A model generated the notes under the pieces. It ran no database searches. It saw only the letters and a program-made list of their open reading frames with translations, and had not been told where the DNA came from. 64,000 bases of DNA, from the NCBI GenBank assembly GCA_035571835.1, contig DATNBU010000017.1, forward strand, positions 318,096 through 382,095, read 5' to 3'. Positions within the stretch are counted from its first letter, which is position 1. The number at the start of each line of letters is the position of its first letter. Below are positions 38,998 through 47,847 of the stretch, one piece after another. Made by a program: the position numbers and the translations under genes. Source of the stretch: Candidatus Limnocylindrales bacterium. GTDB lineage: Bacteria > Desulfobacterota > Binatia > UBA1149 > CAITLU01.

Positions 38998-40140
38998 ATG
39001 TTCGCGAAATCTCCTCAGCCGCTGCAGGCCGCCAAGGCCTCGCCGATCTCACCGGTAGCCGATGTGATCGACGAGATCCGCCGCGGACGGATGATCGTGC
39101 TGATGGACGACGAGGACCGCGAGAACGAAGGCGACATCGTGGTTGCGGCCGAGAAGGTCACCGTCGAACAGGTCAACTTCATGATCCGGCACGCGCGCGG
39201 CCTGATCTGCATGCCGATCACCGAAGACCGCATGCAGAAGCTCGGACTTCGCATGATGGTGCCCGAGAACACCGCGCCGCTCGGCACCGGCTTCACCGTT
39301 TCGATCGATTCGCGCTCCTCGACGGCGGGCGGCGTAACCGCGGCCGATCGCTGCCGCACGCTGCGCCAGGCCGCCGACCCGACGTCCGAAGCCAGCGACT
39401 TCGTGATCCCTGGCCACATCTTCCCGCTGCGTGCCCGCGAGGGCGGCGTGCTGGTACGAACCGGCCAGACCGAAGGCTCCGTCGATCTTTGCCGGCTCGC
39501 AGGGCTCGAGCCCGCCGGAGTGATCTGCGAGATTCTCAACGAGAACGGCACCATGGCGCGGCTGCCCGACCTCGTCCGTTTTGCCGAGACCCACGGCCTC
39601 AAGATCTCTACGGTGGCCGACCTGATCCAGTACCGGCTTCAGAACGAGTCGCTGGTCCGGCGCATCGCCAGCGCCCGCCTGCCGACAAAATACGGCGGAG
39701 AGTTTACCGCTCACGTCTATTGCTCGAGTGTCGAAGAGGGCGAGCACATTGCGCTCGTCAAAGGCTCGATCGATCCCGAACGCCCGTTGCTGGTCCGGGC
39801 GCATGCCGAATATCTGCCCGGAGACGTTTTCGCGTCGGTGCAGCGAAACACGGGCGACGTGCTGCACCGGGCCATGGCCAGGATCGCGGCGGAAGAGAAC
39901 GGCGTGCTGCTCTACGTCCGCCGGCACCGGCGCGGCGCCGAGATGCTGGCGGAGGCGGGAGGGGGCCCGGCCACCACCAATCCCACCGCCCGCCTTGCGA
40001 GCTTCAAGGACTACGGCATCGGAGCGCAGATCCTGCGCGACCTCGGCGTGAGGCGCATCCGGCTGCTGACCAATTCGCCGTTCCGGCTCCCCAACCTCGC
40101 CGGTTATGGGCTCGAGGTCGTCGAGGTCGTCAGTATCTGA
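38998..40140 (+). CDS. ribB: RibBA-like fusion: DHBP synthase with degenerate GTP cyclohydrolase II domain
   Basis: 380 residues from the ATG at 38998. Residues 1 to about 215 are 3,4-dihydroxy-2-butanone-4-phosphate synthase with its acidic loop DDEDRENEGDIVVAAE, HARGLICMP and SRSSTAGGVTAADR intact; it acts on ribulose-5-phosphate in riboflavin synthesis. Residues about 220-380 have the GTP cyclohydrolase II fold (YLPGDVFASVQRNTGD, KDYGIGAQILRDLG). All three zinc Cys are replaced: Tyr272, Arg283 and Thr285, with exactly the spacing of the usual C-x10-C-x-C. That half is therefore probably inactive, and a separate cyclohydrolase II should exist elsewhere. No FMN riboswitch is visible upstream. 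Confidence 0.9.
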   Translation: MFAKSPQPLQAAKASPISPVADVIDEIRRGRMIVLMDDEDRENEGDIVVAAEKVTVEQVNFMIRHARGLICMPITEDRMQKLGLRMMVPENTAPLGTGFTVSIDSRSSTAGGVTAADRCRTLRQAADPTSEASDFVIPGHIFPLRAREGGVLVRTGQTEGSVDLCRLAGLEPAGVICEILNENGTMARLPDLVRFAETHGLKISTVADLIQYRLQNESLVRRIASARLPTKYGGEFTAHVYCSSVEEGEHIALVKGSIDPERPLLVRAHAEYLPGDVFASVQRNTGDVLHRAMARIAAEENGVLLYVRRHRRGAEMLAEAGGGPATTNPTARLASFKDYGIGAQILRDLGVRRIRLLTNSPFRLPNLAGYGLEVVEVVSI

Positions 40141-40319
40141 GCTCGCCGAACGGGCCTGGCTCGAAGGGGCGGCCGGCGCGCGGTGACGGGGGTCTCACGC
40201 CGAGCGGAAAATCGATCAAGCTCTAGCTATGACGAGGGCTTTCGGTTACCAACAGGGGTACACGCCGATGGCCGAGAGGCCCGGCAACGCGGTACGGTCC
40301 GGCATCCCGGGAGGTGCTT

Positions 40320-40805
40320 ATGAGAAAGTTCACTCTAGTCGCAGCGCTCTTCTCACTCATGATCGCCAACGTCGCGCTGGCCGGAGACACCATCGGCTAT
40401 GTCAAGACGATGACCGGCAAGGCTTCGGTTGTTCGGGCAGGTGCTGAGCACCCGCTCGCCGTCGGCGCTCCCCTCTACGAAGACGACCTTCTCAAGACCG
40501 CGGCGGAGTCGAGTCTCGGCGTCACGATGAAGGACGGCACCATGCTGTCGGCCGGTCCGGAGACAGAGCTGCTTCTCGACAAGTACGCATATGCGCCGAA
40601 GTCGGGGCAGATGGGGTTCGTCGCGCGTGTCAGCCAGGGCACGCTCGATTTCGTCTCGGGCATGCTCGGCAAGCTCGCGCCGGAGTCGGTTGCGATCGAG
40701 ACGCCGACGGGCGTGATCGGCATGCGCGGAACGCACTTCGTCGTGCGCGTCGCACCCGGACAGAAGTTCGCCGACGAGACGAATTCGAAGCACAAGAAGG
40801 GCTGA
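40320..40805 (+). CDS. Exported FecR-domain protein
   Basis: 161 residues from the ATG at 40320, preceded by GGGAGG 5 nt away. The signal peptide ends near NVALAG. The FecR-type beta domain starts IGYVKTMTGKASVVRAG and continues ...GAPLYEDDLLKTAAESSLGVTMKDGTML, ending with IETPTGVIGMRGTHFVVRV. FecR domains sit in the periplasm and often transmit envelope signals. Here the gene is followed 46 bp later by an OmpA lipoprotein and then a convergent CHASE2 cyclase, an association seen in deltaproteobacterial genomes. No transmembrane anchor beyond the signal is seen. Confidence 0.85.
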   Translation: MRKFTLVAALFSLMIANVALAGDTIGYVKTMTGKASVVRAGAEHPLAVGAPLYEDDLLKTAAESSLGVTMKDGTMLSAGPETELLLDKYAYAPKSGQMGFVARVSQGTLDFVSGMLGKLAPESVAIETPTGVIGMRGTHFVVRVAPGQKFADETNSKHKKG

Positions 40806-40851
40806 ACCGGTTCCGAGAACGGTCGTCGGGTCGGGAGAAAGGCTGGGATCG

Positions 40852-41445
40852 ATGAAGCGCAGTGCTGTTGTCTTCGCGCTGGTCCTGGTCTTCGCTGGCT
40901 GCGCGCCCAGAAATTACGTGGTTCTTCTGGACAATCCGGGCGGAGGGTCCGGAAAAGTCATCGTCTCCAACAAGAAGGGCACCCAGCTGCTCGACAAATC
41001 CGGCTCGGCAACCGCGATCGATCGGTCGAACAAAGCGCCGAGCAGTCCCTGGGAACTTTCCGTCGAGAAAATCACGAAGGTGTTCGCACGCGCATTCGGG
41101 GCGCGTCCGGGCAAATTCATCAAGTACACCATCTACTTCAAGACCGGCGAGACGAAGGTCGATCCGAAGTCGAAGGTGGAGTTTGACGCGATGCTCGCCG
41201 AGGCCCGCCGCCGCCCCGGCGTCGACGCGACCGTGGCCGGGCACGCCGATCGAACCGACAACGACAGGTTCAATATCGCGCTGTCGCTGCTGCGCGCGTA
41301 TGCGATCCGCGACGCACTCGTGAAGGCCGGAATTCCAATCGAACGCATCGAGGTCGATGCCTACGGCGAAACGCTGCCCGCCGTGCCGACGCCCGATAAT
41401 GTGCCGGAGATCCACAACCGGCGCGTCGAAGTCACGATCCGCTGA
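40852..41445 (+). CDS. OmpA-family lipoprotein
   Basis: 197 residues. The lipobox FAGC places Cys at about 17, so it is a lipoprotein. The C-terminal domain (about 95-195) is OmpA-like: YTIYFKTGETKVDPKSK, VAGHADRTDNDRFNIALSLLRAYAIRDAL and HNRRVEVTIR, which binds peptidoglycan. It anchors the outer membrane to the cell wall or senses wall strain. It is cotranscribed with the FecR gene, probably, and ends 14 bp from the stop of the convergent adenylate cyclase gene. Confidence 0.9.
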   Translation: MKRSAVVFALVLVFAGCAPRNYVVLLDNPGGGSGKVIVSNKKGTQLLDKSGSATAIDRSNKAPSSPWELSVEKITKVFARAFGARPGKFIKYTIYFKTGETKVDPKSKVEFDAMLAEARRRPGVDATVAGHADRTDNDRFNIALSLLRAYAIRDALVKAGIPIERIEVDAYGETLPAVPTPDNVPEIHNRRVEVTIR

Positions 41446-41459
41446 TCCCAGTCGGTTCT

Positions 41460-43649
41460 CTACTTTTCGGTAAAGACCACGTTGGCGCCGGTTTCGCCGC
41501 GACGAAGGCGCGCGAGGTGGAACGCCGCGAGCCCGTCGTCGGGCCACCTGGCGACGACGCCGGCGAACGCGTCGAGAGCCGACGGATCTTCGGCGGCCAT
41601 CTTCTCGAACGCCGCCAGATAGGCCGCCATCGACGCAGTCCGCGGATCGCTCGGTGACACCGCCTCGAACACTTCGACGCCTAGCGTCTTGCCCTTGAGC
41701 TGAATCGAGCCGGCCGGCCGGCCGGTGAAATTGGGGCAGCGGCTTACCGTCGCACCACTGACGCAGATGCGCGTACCGAGCTGGCGGTTGGCGGTTTCGA
41801 GTCTCGCGGCCGTGTTGATCGGATCGCCGAGCGGCCGGTAGTCGAAATGCGAGCTGCCGCCGAAGTTGCCGACGACGACTTCGCCCGTGTGCACGCCGAT
41901 GCGCGTCATGCCGAACGGGATGTCCTGCCTGGTGCAGCTCATCGAATACTCGTGCGCGAACTTATCCATCGCGAGCGCACAGCGCACCGCGCGCTCCGGA
42001 TGATCGGGCTGCGTCACCGGCGCGGAAAAAAGCACCGCGACGGCGTCGCCGACGATGCGATCCAGCGTGCCGTCGTGCTCGAACGCGATGCTGACCATGC
42101 CTTCGAGATAATTGTTGATGATCTCGGTCAGCTCCTGCGGATTCGCGATGCCCTCGACGAGCGTCGTGAAGCCGGCGACGTCGGTGAGTACGAACGAGCA
42201 CTCCCTGCGTTCGCCGCCGAGCCTGAGCTCGCCGGGATTCTGGATCAGGTGCTCGACCAGGTTGGGAGAAAGATAGTTGGCGAACACGCCGCGGATCCAC
42301 TGCCCTTCGCTCTCGGTCGCGAGCTGTCGTGGAACCGTGTACGCGACGAACGTCGCCAGCAGCACGAGGCTCGCCAGCAGCGGATCGGCAAGGACGAGCT
42401 CGGTGCGCCACGCGTAGATCGCGCCCGCCGTCATCAGGATCATCAGCACGGCGGTCGCGATCGCGGCCGGCATCACGCGGCGGCGGGATCCGAAGCCGAG
42501 CATGATCAGCCACGCGACAACCATCACGCACGATTCGAGGCCCTTGACCCATTTCGGACGCGTCGCAAAGACACCGAGCATCGCCTGTTCGGTCAGCTGC
42601 GCATGGATCTCGACTCCCGGGATCTTCTTGCCGAGGGGACCGAAGCGCAGATCCATCAGACCGGTCGCCGACGTGCCGACGTAAACGATGCTGCCCTTCG
42701 GAATCAGGCCTGCGGCCTCACCGAGCATGACTTTCCACGCCGGGACGTATCGCTCGGCGACCGGCGTCGTCAGGTATACGAGAACGTCGCCCGACGTGTC
42801 GGTCGGTATCGTGTAGTTCGCGATTCGCACGGACGTCAGTCCGGCGACGCCTGGAAGGACAGGTTCCTCGTACGTCGTCAGCGCGTAGTTGGCGGTGCCG
42901 GTCGACACCCGCAGCGCTTCGGAGTCGAGACTCGGATAGAGCTCGTCGCCGTGCCGCACGAACAGCGGGACGCGACGGACCACGCCGTCCTGGTCGGGAG
43001 CGAAGTTGATCGCGCCGTTGCCGCTCGCCGCCTCTTGCAGAATCGGCAGCGAGACGACTGTGCCCTGCGCATGAATCGCGGCAATCGGGCTCGGATCGCC
43101 TTTGCGGATATAGCGGCCTTTCTGGATCGGGGCCGAGCCGCCGGGCTCGTCGATCAGCGAGAATCCGACGACGACGTTTCCGCGGCGCAGCTCTTCGGCC
43201 AGAGCGGCATCGTGATCCGGAAGCTTGTCGAGCACGGAAGCGACATCGGGCTTGTCTTTCCATTCGGCGGCCAGCCACGACGGAGACGTCCGGTCCGGCT
43301 CGGCGAACAGCACGTCGAAGACGATCGCCGACGCACCGAGGTCGCGCAGTTTCGAAACCAGCTGCGCGACCTTGTCGCGCGGCCACGGCCACTGTCCGAG
43401 CTTGGCGAGGCTCGCTTCGTCGACGTCGACGATGCGCACCGGCACCGGCTGGTATGCGCGCGGCTGCGTGCGCTGGTACGCGTCGAAGACCACGTTGTGC
43501 AGGTTCGGGACCGGCCACGGCTCGCTGCGGTCGGCCCACAGGCCGAGCACCACGACCGCCGCCGACAGCACGATGCTGATGAAGCGCAGCCTTGCCGGAG
43601 TAAGGCCACCCTGCGCTCCAGCGGTGTTCGCGTTGTCGGCGCTCGCCAT
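41460..43649 (-). CDS. CHASE2-domain class III adenylate cyclase
   Basis: 729 residues. A membrane helix at about 22-40 precedes a periplasmic CHASE2 domain (about 45-340, VRIVDVDEASLAKLGQWPWPRD). Three further helices (about 360-440) lead to a class III catalytic domain (about 475-660). Metal-binding Asp490 (TDVAGFT) and Asp535 (IVGDAVAV) are present, as is the transition-state PINTAAR. The substrate-selecting Lys of DKxxGD is Arg531 here, so nucleotide preference is less certain. It would make cAMP in response to an envelope signal. The start is 7 bp after the PagL-like gene; the two form a leftward pair. Confidence 0.88.
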   Translation of the reverse strand: MASADNANTAGAQGGLTPARLRFISIVLSAAVVVLGLWADRSEPWPVPNLHNVVFDAYQRTQPRAYQPVPVRIVDVDEASLAKLGQWPWPRDKVAQLVSKLRDLGASAIVFDVLFAEPDRTSPSWLAAEWKDKPDVASVLDKLPDHDAALAEELRRGNVVVGFSLIDEPGGSAPIQKGRYIRKGDPSPIAAIHAQGTVVSLPILQEAASGNGAINFAPDQDGVVRRVPLFVRHGDELYPSLDSEALRVSTGTANYALTTYEEPVLPGVAGLTSVRIANYTIPTDTSGDVLVYLTTPVAERYVPAWKVMLGEAAGLIPKGSIVYVGTSATGLMDLRFGPLGKKIPGVEIHAQLTEQAMLGVFATRPKWVKGLESCVMVVAWLIMLGFGSRRRVMPAAIATAVLMILMTAGAIYAWRTELVLADPLLASLVLLATFVAYTVPRQLATESEGQWIRGVFANYLSPNLVEHLIQNPGELRLGGERRECSFVLTDVAGFTTLVEGIANPQELTEIINNYLEGMVSIAFEHDGTLDRIVGDAVAVLFSAPVTQPDHPERAVRCALAMDKFAHEYSMSCTRQDIPFGMTRIGVHTGEVVVGNFGGSSHFDYRPLGDPINTAARLETANRQLGTRICVSGATVSRCPNFTGRPAGSIQLKGKTLGVEVFEAVSPSDPRTASMAAYLAAFEKMAAEDPSALDAFAGVVARWPDDGLAAFHLARLRRGETGANVVFTEK

Positions 43650-43656
43650 GGCGCGC

Positions 43657-44295
43657 CTACTCGACCGACAGTGTCAGGAAGTGTGCGTTCAGGCCGTCGT
43701 TCCGGTCGTCGAACAGGCCCGCGTGCGACAGGTGACGGAACCGGTATCCGATCGACCAGCGGTGCGCGCTTCCGAACGTGACGCCGATGCCGGCGTTGTC
43801 GCTGAACTCGACTGGCGAGCCGAGCCCGTAGTTGTGCAGCGTGATGTAGGCGAGGCCGATGCCGCCTTCGAAATACGGGACGACGTTCTCCCAACCGAGC
43901 GGTGCGAGCCGCACGTACGGCACCACCGAGGTTTCGAACGCGGTCGCATCCCCGAACAAGCCGCCGACGAGCGGCTCGACCGCCCATGAGAAATCGATGT
44001 GCCCCCGGGCCAGAAAGTCATCGATGCAATCGGCGCCGTCGAAGCGCCAGCGCCAGCCGACCGATGCAAGCACCAGATCACTCGGATCGTGGGCTCCGTC
44101 CGCATCGCCGGAATATCCGAGGATCGCGGCCGGACCGCTGCCGATCGGACCGGCCACGGCGGGCGGCGACAGCGCAACCAGAGCGATCCATGCGAGAGCG
44201 AGAGAAGCGAAACGTGCCAACGATCGCGTGCTTAGCGGTCGGACGGCCGACTCGCAAATCCGTCCGTGCTCGGTTACGTTTGCGGCGCTCGCCAT
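43657..44295 (-). CDS. PagL-like lipid A 3-O-deacylase (acyloxyacyl hydrolase)
   Basis: 212 residues with a signal peptide (cleavage near PPAVAG at about 49). The rest forms short beta strands as in an 8-stranded outer-membrane barrel. The active-site strand reads YRFRHLSHAGLFDDRNDGLN, with His and Ser as in PagL; the usual Glu a dozen residues later is Asn. PagL removes the 3-linked acyl chain from lipid A in the outer membrane, modifying its surface charge and recognition. It precedes the CHASE2 cyclase gene by 7 bp. The promoter region overlaps the thioredoxin gene on the other strand, which starts at 44383. Confidence 0.8.
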   Translation of the reverse strand: MASAANVTEHGRICESAVRPLSTRSLARFASLALAWIALVALSPPAVAGPIGSGPAAILGYSGDADGAHDPSDLVLASVGWRWRFDGADCIDDFLARGHIDFSWAVEPLVGGLFGDATAFETSVVPYVRLAPLGWENVVPYFEGGIGLAYITLHNYGLGSPVEFSDNAGIGVTFGSAHRWSIGYRFRHLSHAGLFDDRNDGLNAHFLTLSVE

Positions 44296-44382
44296 GCAGC
44301 GCAGAACGTCGTGACTGGAACCGGATCGGACCGAGGTGACGCCTCATTCTTCGCTCGACCTGCCCGCCTCGCACGAACGCGG

Positions 44383-44856
44383 ATGGTCGTCCTCTTCGCG
44401 GCGATTGCGATCGCGGCGTCCGCCGCCGCCGGATCGGAGCCACAGGCTCCGGGCGCGAAAGCCGCCGAGGCCGCGGCGCCTGCATCCGACGCACCGCAGC
44501 TCCGGTTCGAGCCTTTCCAGGACGACGCATTCATTGCGGCCCGCAAGAGCGGCGCCCCCGTCGTGCTCTATTTCGAAGCCGACTGGTGTGCGCCGTGCAG
44601 GGAAATGCACGCGCGAACCTTCCCGGCGCCGCAGGTGCTGTCGGCGTCGTCGGGCATCCGGTTCTTCCGCGTCGACATGACCAAGCCGAACCGTTATCTC
44701 GCTCTCGTCCAGGAGAGCTTTCAGATCCTCGGTGAGCCGACCGTGGTCATCTTCGGTCCGGACGGAAAGGAACGATCGCGCCGTTTCGGATTCGTTCCGC
44801 CCGACGACTTCGCGAAGATGCTGAGCGAGAGCCGGACACCGCCGCCTGGCACGTGA
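44383..44856 (+). CDS. Exported thioredoxin-like protein
   Basis: 157 residues from the ATG at 44383, which opens a signal peptide (VVLFAAIAIAASAAAG). The frame is open to 44266, but that part overlaps the divergent gene. The thioredoxin motif is FEADWCAPCREMHART with CAPC, and EPTVVIFGPDGKE holds the cis-Pro region. It resembles the C-terminal domain of DsbD and stand-alone thioredoxin-fold proteins of the periplasm that reduce or shuffle disulfides. It may assist the many Cys-rich exported proteins of this genome. It is 9 bp before the helicase gene. Confidence 0.85.
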   Translation: MVVLFAAIAIAASAAAGSEPQAPGAKAAEAAAPASDAPQLRFEPFQDDAFIAARKSGAPVVLYFEADWCAPCREMHARTFPAPQVLSASSGIRFFRVDMTKPNRYLALVQESFQILGEPTVVIFGPDGKERSRRFGFVPPDDFAKMLSESRTPPPGT

Positions 44857-44865
44857 GCGAACCCG

Positions 44866-46374
44866 ATGTCTTCCGTCGAACCTGCCGTCAAGAATTCCTC
44901 CGTCACGCTCGCGTTCTCCGAGCTCGAGCTTCCCGATCCGGTGCGTCGCGGCATCGAGGATGCCGGCTTCACCTGGTGCACGCCGATCCAGTCCGAAACG
45001 CTTCCGACCGCGATCACGGGACGCGACATCGCCGGTCAGGCGCAGACGGGAACCGGCAAGACCGCCGCTTTCCTGATCGCGGTCTTCACGCTGCTTCTGA
45101 ACAAGCCGCGCCGGCATGAGGGCAAGGGCTCGTGCCCGCGCGCGCTCATCATCGCGCCGACGCGCGAGCTGGCGATGCAGATCTACGAGGAAGGGCTGCT
45201 GCTCGGAAAGCACACCGGGCTGGTGCTGCACGCGGTCTACGGCGGCGTGGACTACATCCGGCAGCTCGACCGCCTTGCCGCCGGCGTCGACGTGCTGATC
45301 GGAACGCCGGGACGCCTGATCGACTACTTCAAGCAGAAGGTCTTCACGCTTCGCGATACCGAGGTTCTCGTCGTCGACGAAGCCGACCGCATGTTCGACA
45401 TGGGGTTCGTCGACGATCTTCGCTACCTCGTCACCAAGATGCCGCCGTCGACCGAGCGCGTGTCGTTCATGTATTCGGCGACGCTGTCGTACCGCGTCCT
45501 CGAGCTTGCCTACGAGTACATGCACGACGTGCATCGCGTTGCGATCGACGAAGAGCAGGTTACCGCCGAGCGCGTCGAACAGCTCGTCTACCACGTCGGC
45601 GTCGACGAGAAGCTGCCGGTGATGCTGAACGTGCTCGCGCAGGAAAATCCGGCTCGCGCGCTCGTGTTCGTCAACACGCGGCGCGGCGTCCATTTCGTGG
45701 CCGAGCGCCTCGAGCGCTTCGGCTATCCGGTCGGCGTGCTGGTCGGCGACGTCGACCAGAAGAAGCGCATCCGCACGCTGCGCGATTTCAAGGACGGAAA
45801 GATCAGCATCCTCGTCGCGACCGACGTCGCATCGCGCGGCCTGCACATCGAAGCCGTCACGCATGTGTTCAACTACGACCTGCCGCAGGATCCCGAAGAC
45901 TACGTGCACCGCATCGGCCGTACGGCCAGGGCGGGCGCGTCGGGCAAGGCGTTCTCGCTTGCCTGCGAGCATCACGTCTATTCGCTCGAGGCCATCGAGG
46001 AGTTCGTCGGCATCTCCATCCCGCATGCTTTTCCGGCTGCCGAGCTCGTGCGCATGCCGCGGCCGCCGGCGCGAGTCGTCCGCGAGGCCGTGCGCGAAGA
46101 CACCGAATCCGCAGAAACGCCGCCCGGGCCGGCACGAACCGGAGACGACGGCGCTCCGCGCAAGCGTCGCTCGCGCTCGCGCCGCAAGGGTTCCGTAGAA
46201 CGTACCGAAGAAGGTGCATCGCATTCCGCGCCCGCTCCAGCCGTCGTTTCCGGCGAGCAGCCGGCGGAAGCCGGCGATGCACCGCCAAAGAAGAAACGCC
46301 GCCGTCGCCGGCGCCGGCGCAGCAGCGCCGAGGTCGACGCCGCGCCGGGCAGCGAGCGCGGCGAATCGTCCTGA
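44866..46374 (+). CDS. DEAD-box RNA helicase (RhlB/RhlE type) with basic tail
   Basis: 502 residues. Motifs in order: Q motif region (WCTPIQSETLP), AQTGTGKTA, PTREL, GTPGR, VDEADRMFDMGF, YSATLS, ATDVASRGLHIEAV and HRIGRTARAG. The C-terminal about 100 residues are Arg/Lys-rich, with RKRRSRSRRKGS and KKKRRRRRRRRS, expected to bind RNA. These enzymes unwind RNA duplexes during mRNA decay or ribosome assembly. The start is 9 bp after the thioredoxin gene. An acyltransferase gene follows within 10 bp. Confidence 0.95.
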   Translation: MSSVEPAVKNSSVTLAFSELELPDPVRRGIEDAGFTWCTPIQSETLPTAITGRDIAGQAQTGTGKTAAFLIAVFTLLLNKPRRHEGKGSCPRALIIAPTRELAMQIYEEGLLLGKHTGLVLHAVYGGVDYIRQLDRLAAGVDVLIGTPGRLIDYFKQKVFTLRDTEVLVVDEADRMFDMGFVDDLRYLVTKMPPSTERVSFMYSATLSYRVLELAYEYMHDVHRVAIDEEQVTAERVEQLVYHVGVDEKLPVMLNVLAQENPARALVFVNTRRGVHFVAERLERFGYPVGVLVGDVDQKKRIRTLRDFKDGKISILVATDVASRGLHIEAVTHVFNYDLPQDPEDYVHRIGRTARAGASGKAFSLACEHHVYSLEAIEEFVGISIPHAFPAAELVRMPRPPARVVREAVREDTESAETPPGPARTGDDGAPRKRRSRSRRKGSVERTEEGASHSAPAPAVVSGEQPAEAGDAPPKKKRRRRRRRRSSAEVDAAPGSERGESS

Positions 46375-46382
46375 GCGCTGCA

Positions 46383-47216
46383 GTGTTCTCGCACTCTTCG
46401 CACGATCCGCACCACGTCGATGCTGCCTCCGCGGCGCCGCGCAGCCGGATCGAGCGGTTTTCCGTCGACCATGAGCTTCGCGAGCGGCTTCGTCCGCTCG
46501 CCAGGTTTCTCTTCCATCGCTGGTGGCGAGTGGCCGTGCGCGGGCTTGCGAACGTCCCGCGGCGCGGGCCTGCGATTCTCGTCGGCAACCACTCGGGCGC
46601 GATTCCGGTCGATGCGCTGATGCTGGCGTACGCGCTGGACCACGATCACGACCACAGTCCGCGCCGCGTGGCGCGCGTCCTGTACGACCGCTTCATCGAC
46701 GGGATTCCGGCGCTCGCCGAGCTGTACAAGCGATGCGGCGGAGTGCCCGCGCGCTACGCGACCGCCGATGCGCTTCTCGGCCGCGGCGAAGTGGTCGTGA
46801 TTTTTCCCGAAGGGGTCGGCGGCGTCGCGAAGCTGTTCGACGAGCGCTACCAACTGCAGCGTTTTTCGACATCCGCCGCGCGTCTTGCATGGAAGCACCG
46901 CGCGCCGGTGATTCCGTTTGCAGTGATCGGGGCCGAGGAAGCCTACCCGGTGATCGGTCGCAGCGAAGAGGCCGGCGCACGCCTCGGCGCGCCGTACCTT
47001 CCGATCACTCCGTTCTTTCCGCTGCTCGGGCCCGTCGGCGTGATGCCGCTGCCAAGCAAATGGACGATCGCGTTCGGAGCGCCGATCCGGCTGCATCGCG
47101 AAAAGCGGTTCGTCGCGCGGCAGGACTACGAAGCGATGACCGAGCGGCTGCGCCGCAGCGTTGGCGCGCTGATCGAGCGCGCACTCTGCGAGCGCGAGTC
47201 GGTGTTTCTCGGATAG
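46383..47216 (+). CDS. PlsC-like lysophospholipid acyltransferase
   Basis: 277 residues from a GTG at 46383, the nearest start after the helicase stop. The acyltransferase block I NHSGAIPVDALM (NHx4D) and block III FPEGVGGVAKLFDE are clear; block IV is APVIPFAVIGAEE. No strong membrane anchor is visible. Such enzymes move acyl chains to lysophosphatidic acid, glycerol or other hydroxyl acceptors at the inner membrane. The acceptor is unknown. The His-rich, charged leader (SHSSHDPHHVD) before the domain is unusual. It is probably cotranscribed with the helicase gene and followed closely by a glutaredoxin. Confidence 0.82.
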   Translation: MFSHSSHDPHHVDAASAAPRSRIERFSVDHELRERLRPLARFLFHRWWRVAVRGLANVPRRGPAILVGNHSGAIPVDALMLAYALDHDHDHSPRRVARVLYDRFIDGIPALAELYKRCGGVPARYATADALLGRGEVVVIFPEGVGGVAKLFDERYQLQRFSTSAARLAWKHRAPVIPFAVIGAEEAYPVIGRSEEAGARLGAPYLPITPFFPLLGPVGVMPLPSKWTIAFGAPIRLHREKRFVARQDYEAMTERLRRSVGALIERALCERESVFLG

Positions 47217-47230
47217 ATGGAAAGGCGCCG

Positions 47231-47449
47231 GTGGCGATCACGCTCTACAGCCTTCCGTGTTGTCCATACAGCCGCGCACTGCGCGAGCGTCTCGTCGCAC
47301 GCGGCTCGCCTTTCACCGAGATCGATCTCGCGGCGCGGCCCGAGTGCGTGCCGGAGCTCGTCAAGCTTACACGGCGGCGACGCATCGTGCCGGTCCTGGT
47401 CGACGGTTCTCGCATAGAGATTGCACCGGACGGCGGAACCGAATTCTGA
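47231..47449 (+). CDS. Glutaredoxin-like protein
   Basis: 72 residues from a GTG with AAGG 5 nt upstream. It opens ITLYSLPCCPYSRALRERL, the glutaredoxin active site CPYS preceded by another Cys, then FTEIDL and VPVLVDGSRI with the cis-Pro. It is short for the family (75-90). It may reduce protein or glutathione mixed disulfides in the cytoplasm. It follows the acyltransferase by 14 bp. Confidence 0.75.
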   Translation: MAITLYSLPCCPYSRALRERLVARGSPFTEIDLAARPECVPELVKLTRRRRIVPVLVDGSRIEIAPDGGTEF

Positions 47450-47544
47450 TCTCGCCCGGTGAACGAGCGAGGGTGGTCGATGTCGCTTCGCGGGCATCAA
47501 AAAAGACTGGTCACGCGGCGTTTGAGCGTGTATGGTCCCGCCTC

Positions 47545-47835
47545 GTGGAGGAAAAGCGCCTCTACTTGCGCCTCGGCGATCGTGTCTATTCCGACTCTCA
47601 CGAAGAGTGGGGCACCGGCGCTGTCGTCGAAGAAATGACGTCCACGATCGTCGGTGGCACGTGCCTCGTACGTGTCCTGTTCGAGGACGGACACCAGCGC
47701 ACGTTCCACAACGATCTCGATCACGAGATGTGCTGTTATTTTCTCGGCGTGCGTCGCGAGCTGTCGTTCGACTGGGATCGGATGCAGCGCGTAAGATCCG
47801 GACCGGGTTCGCGCCGCCGAGTTTCGTCGCGCTGA
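47545..47835 (+). CDS. Small DUF3553-like protein
   Basis: About 96 residues from a GTG at 47545; the start is uncertain because the frame is open upstream. The central part, LRLGDRVYSDSHEEWGTGAVVEEM followed by CLVRVLFEDGHQRTFHNDLD (read as two stretches), resembles the small SH3-like barrel of DUF3553 and CarD-type proteins, which recognise nucleic acid or protein partners. Two adjacent Cys (EMCCYF) follow. Its function is unknown. It stands alone between the glutaredoxin gene and a small minus-strand ORF. Confidence 0.55.
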   Translation: MEEKRLYLRLGDRVYSDSHEEWGTGAVVEEMTSTIVGGTCLVRVLFEDGHQRTFHNDLDHEMCCYFLGVRRELSFDWDRMQRVRSGPGSRRRVSSR

Positions 47836-47847
47836 CGGCGCGCCGTC

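Noticed and set aside
40141..40319. Possible cyclic-di-GMP (GEMM) riboswitch before the FecR gene
   Set aside because: A GCCGATGG string recalls its end, but the conserved core sequences are absent.
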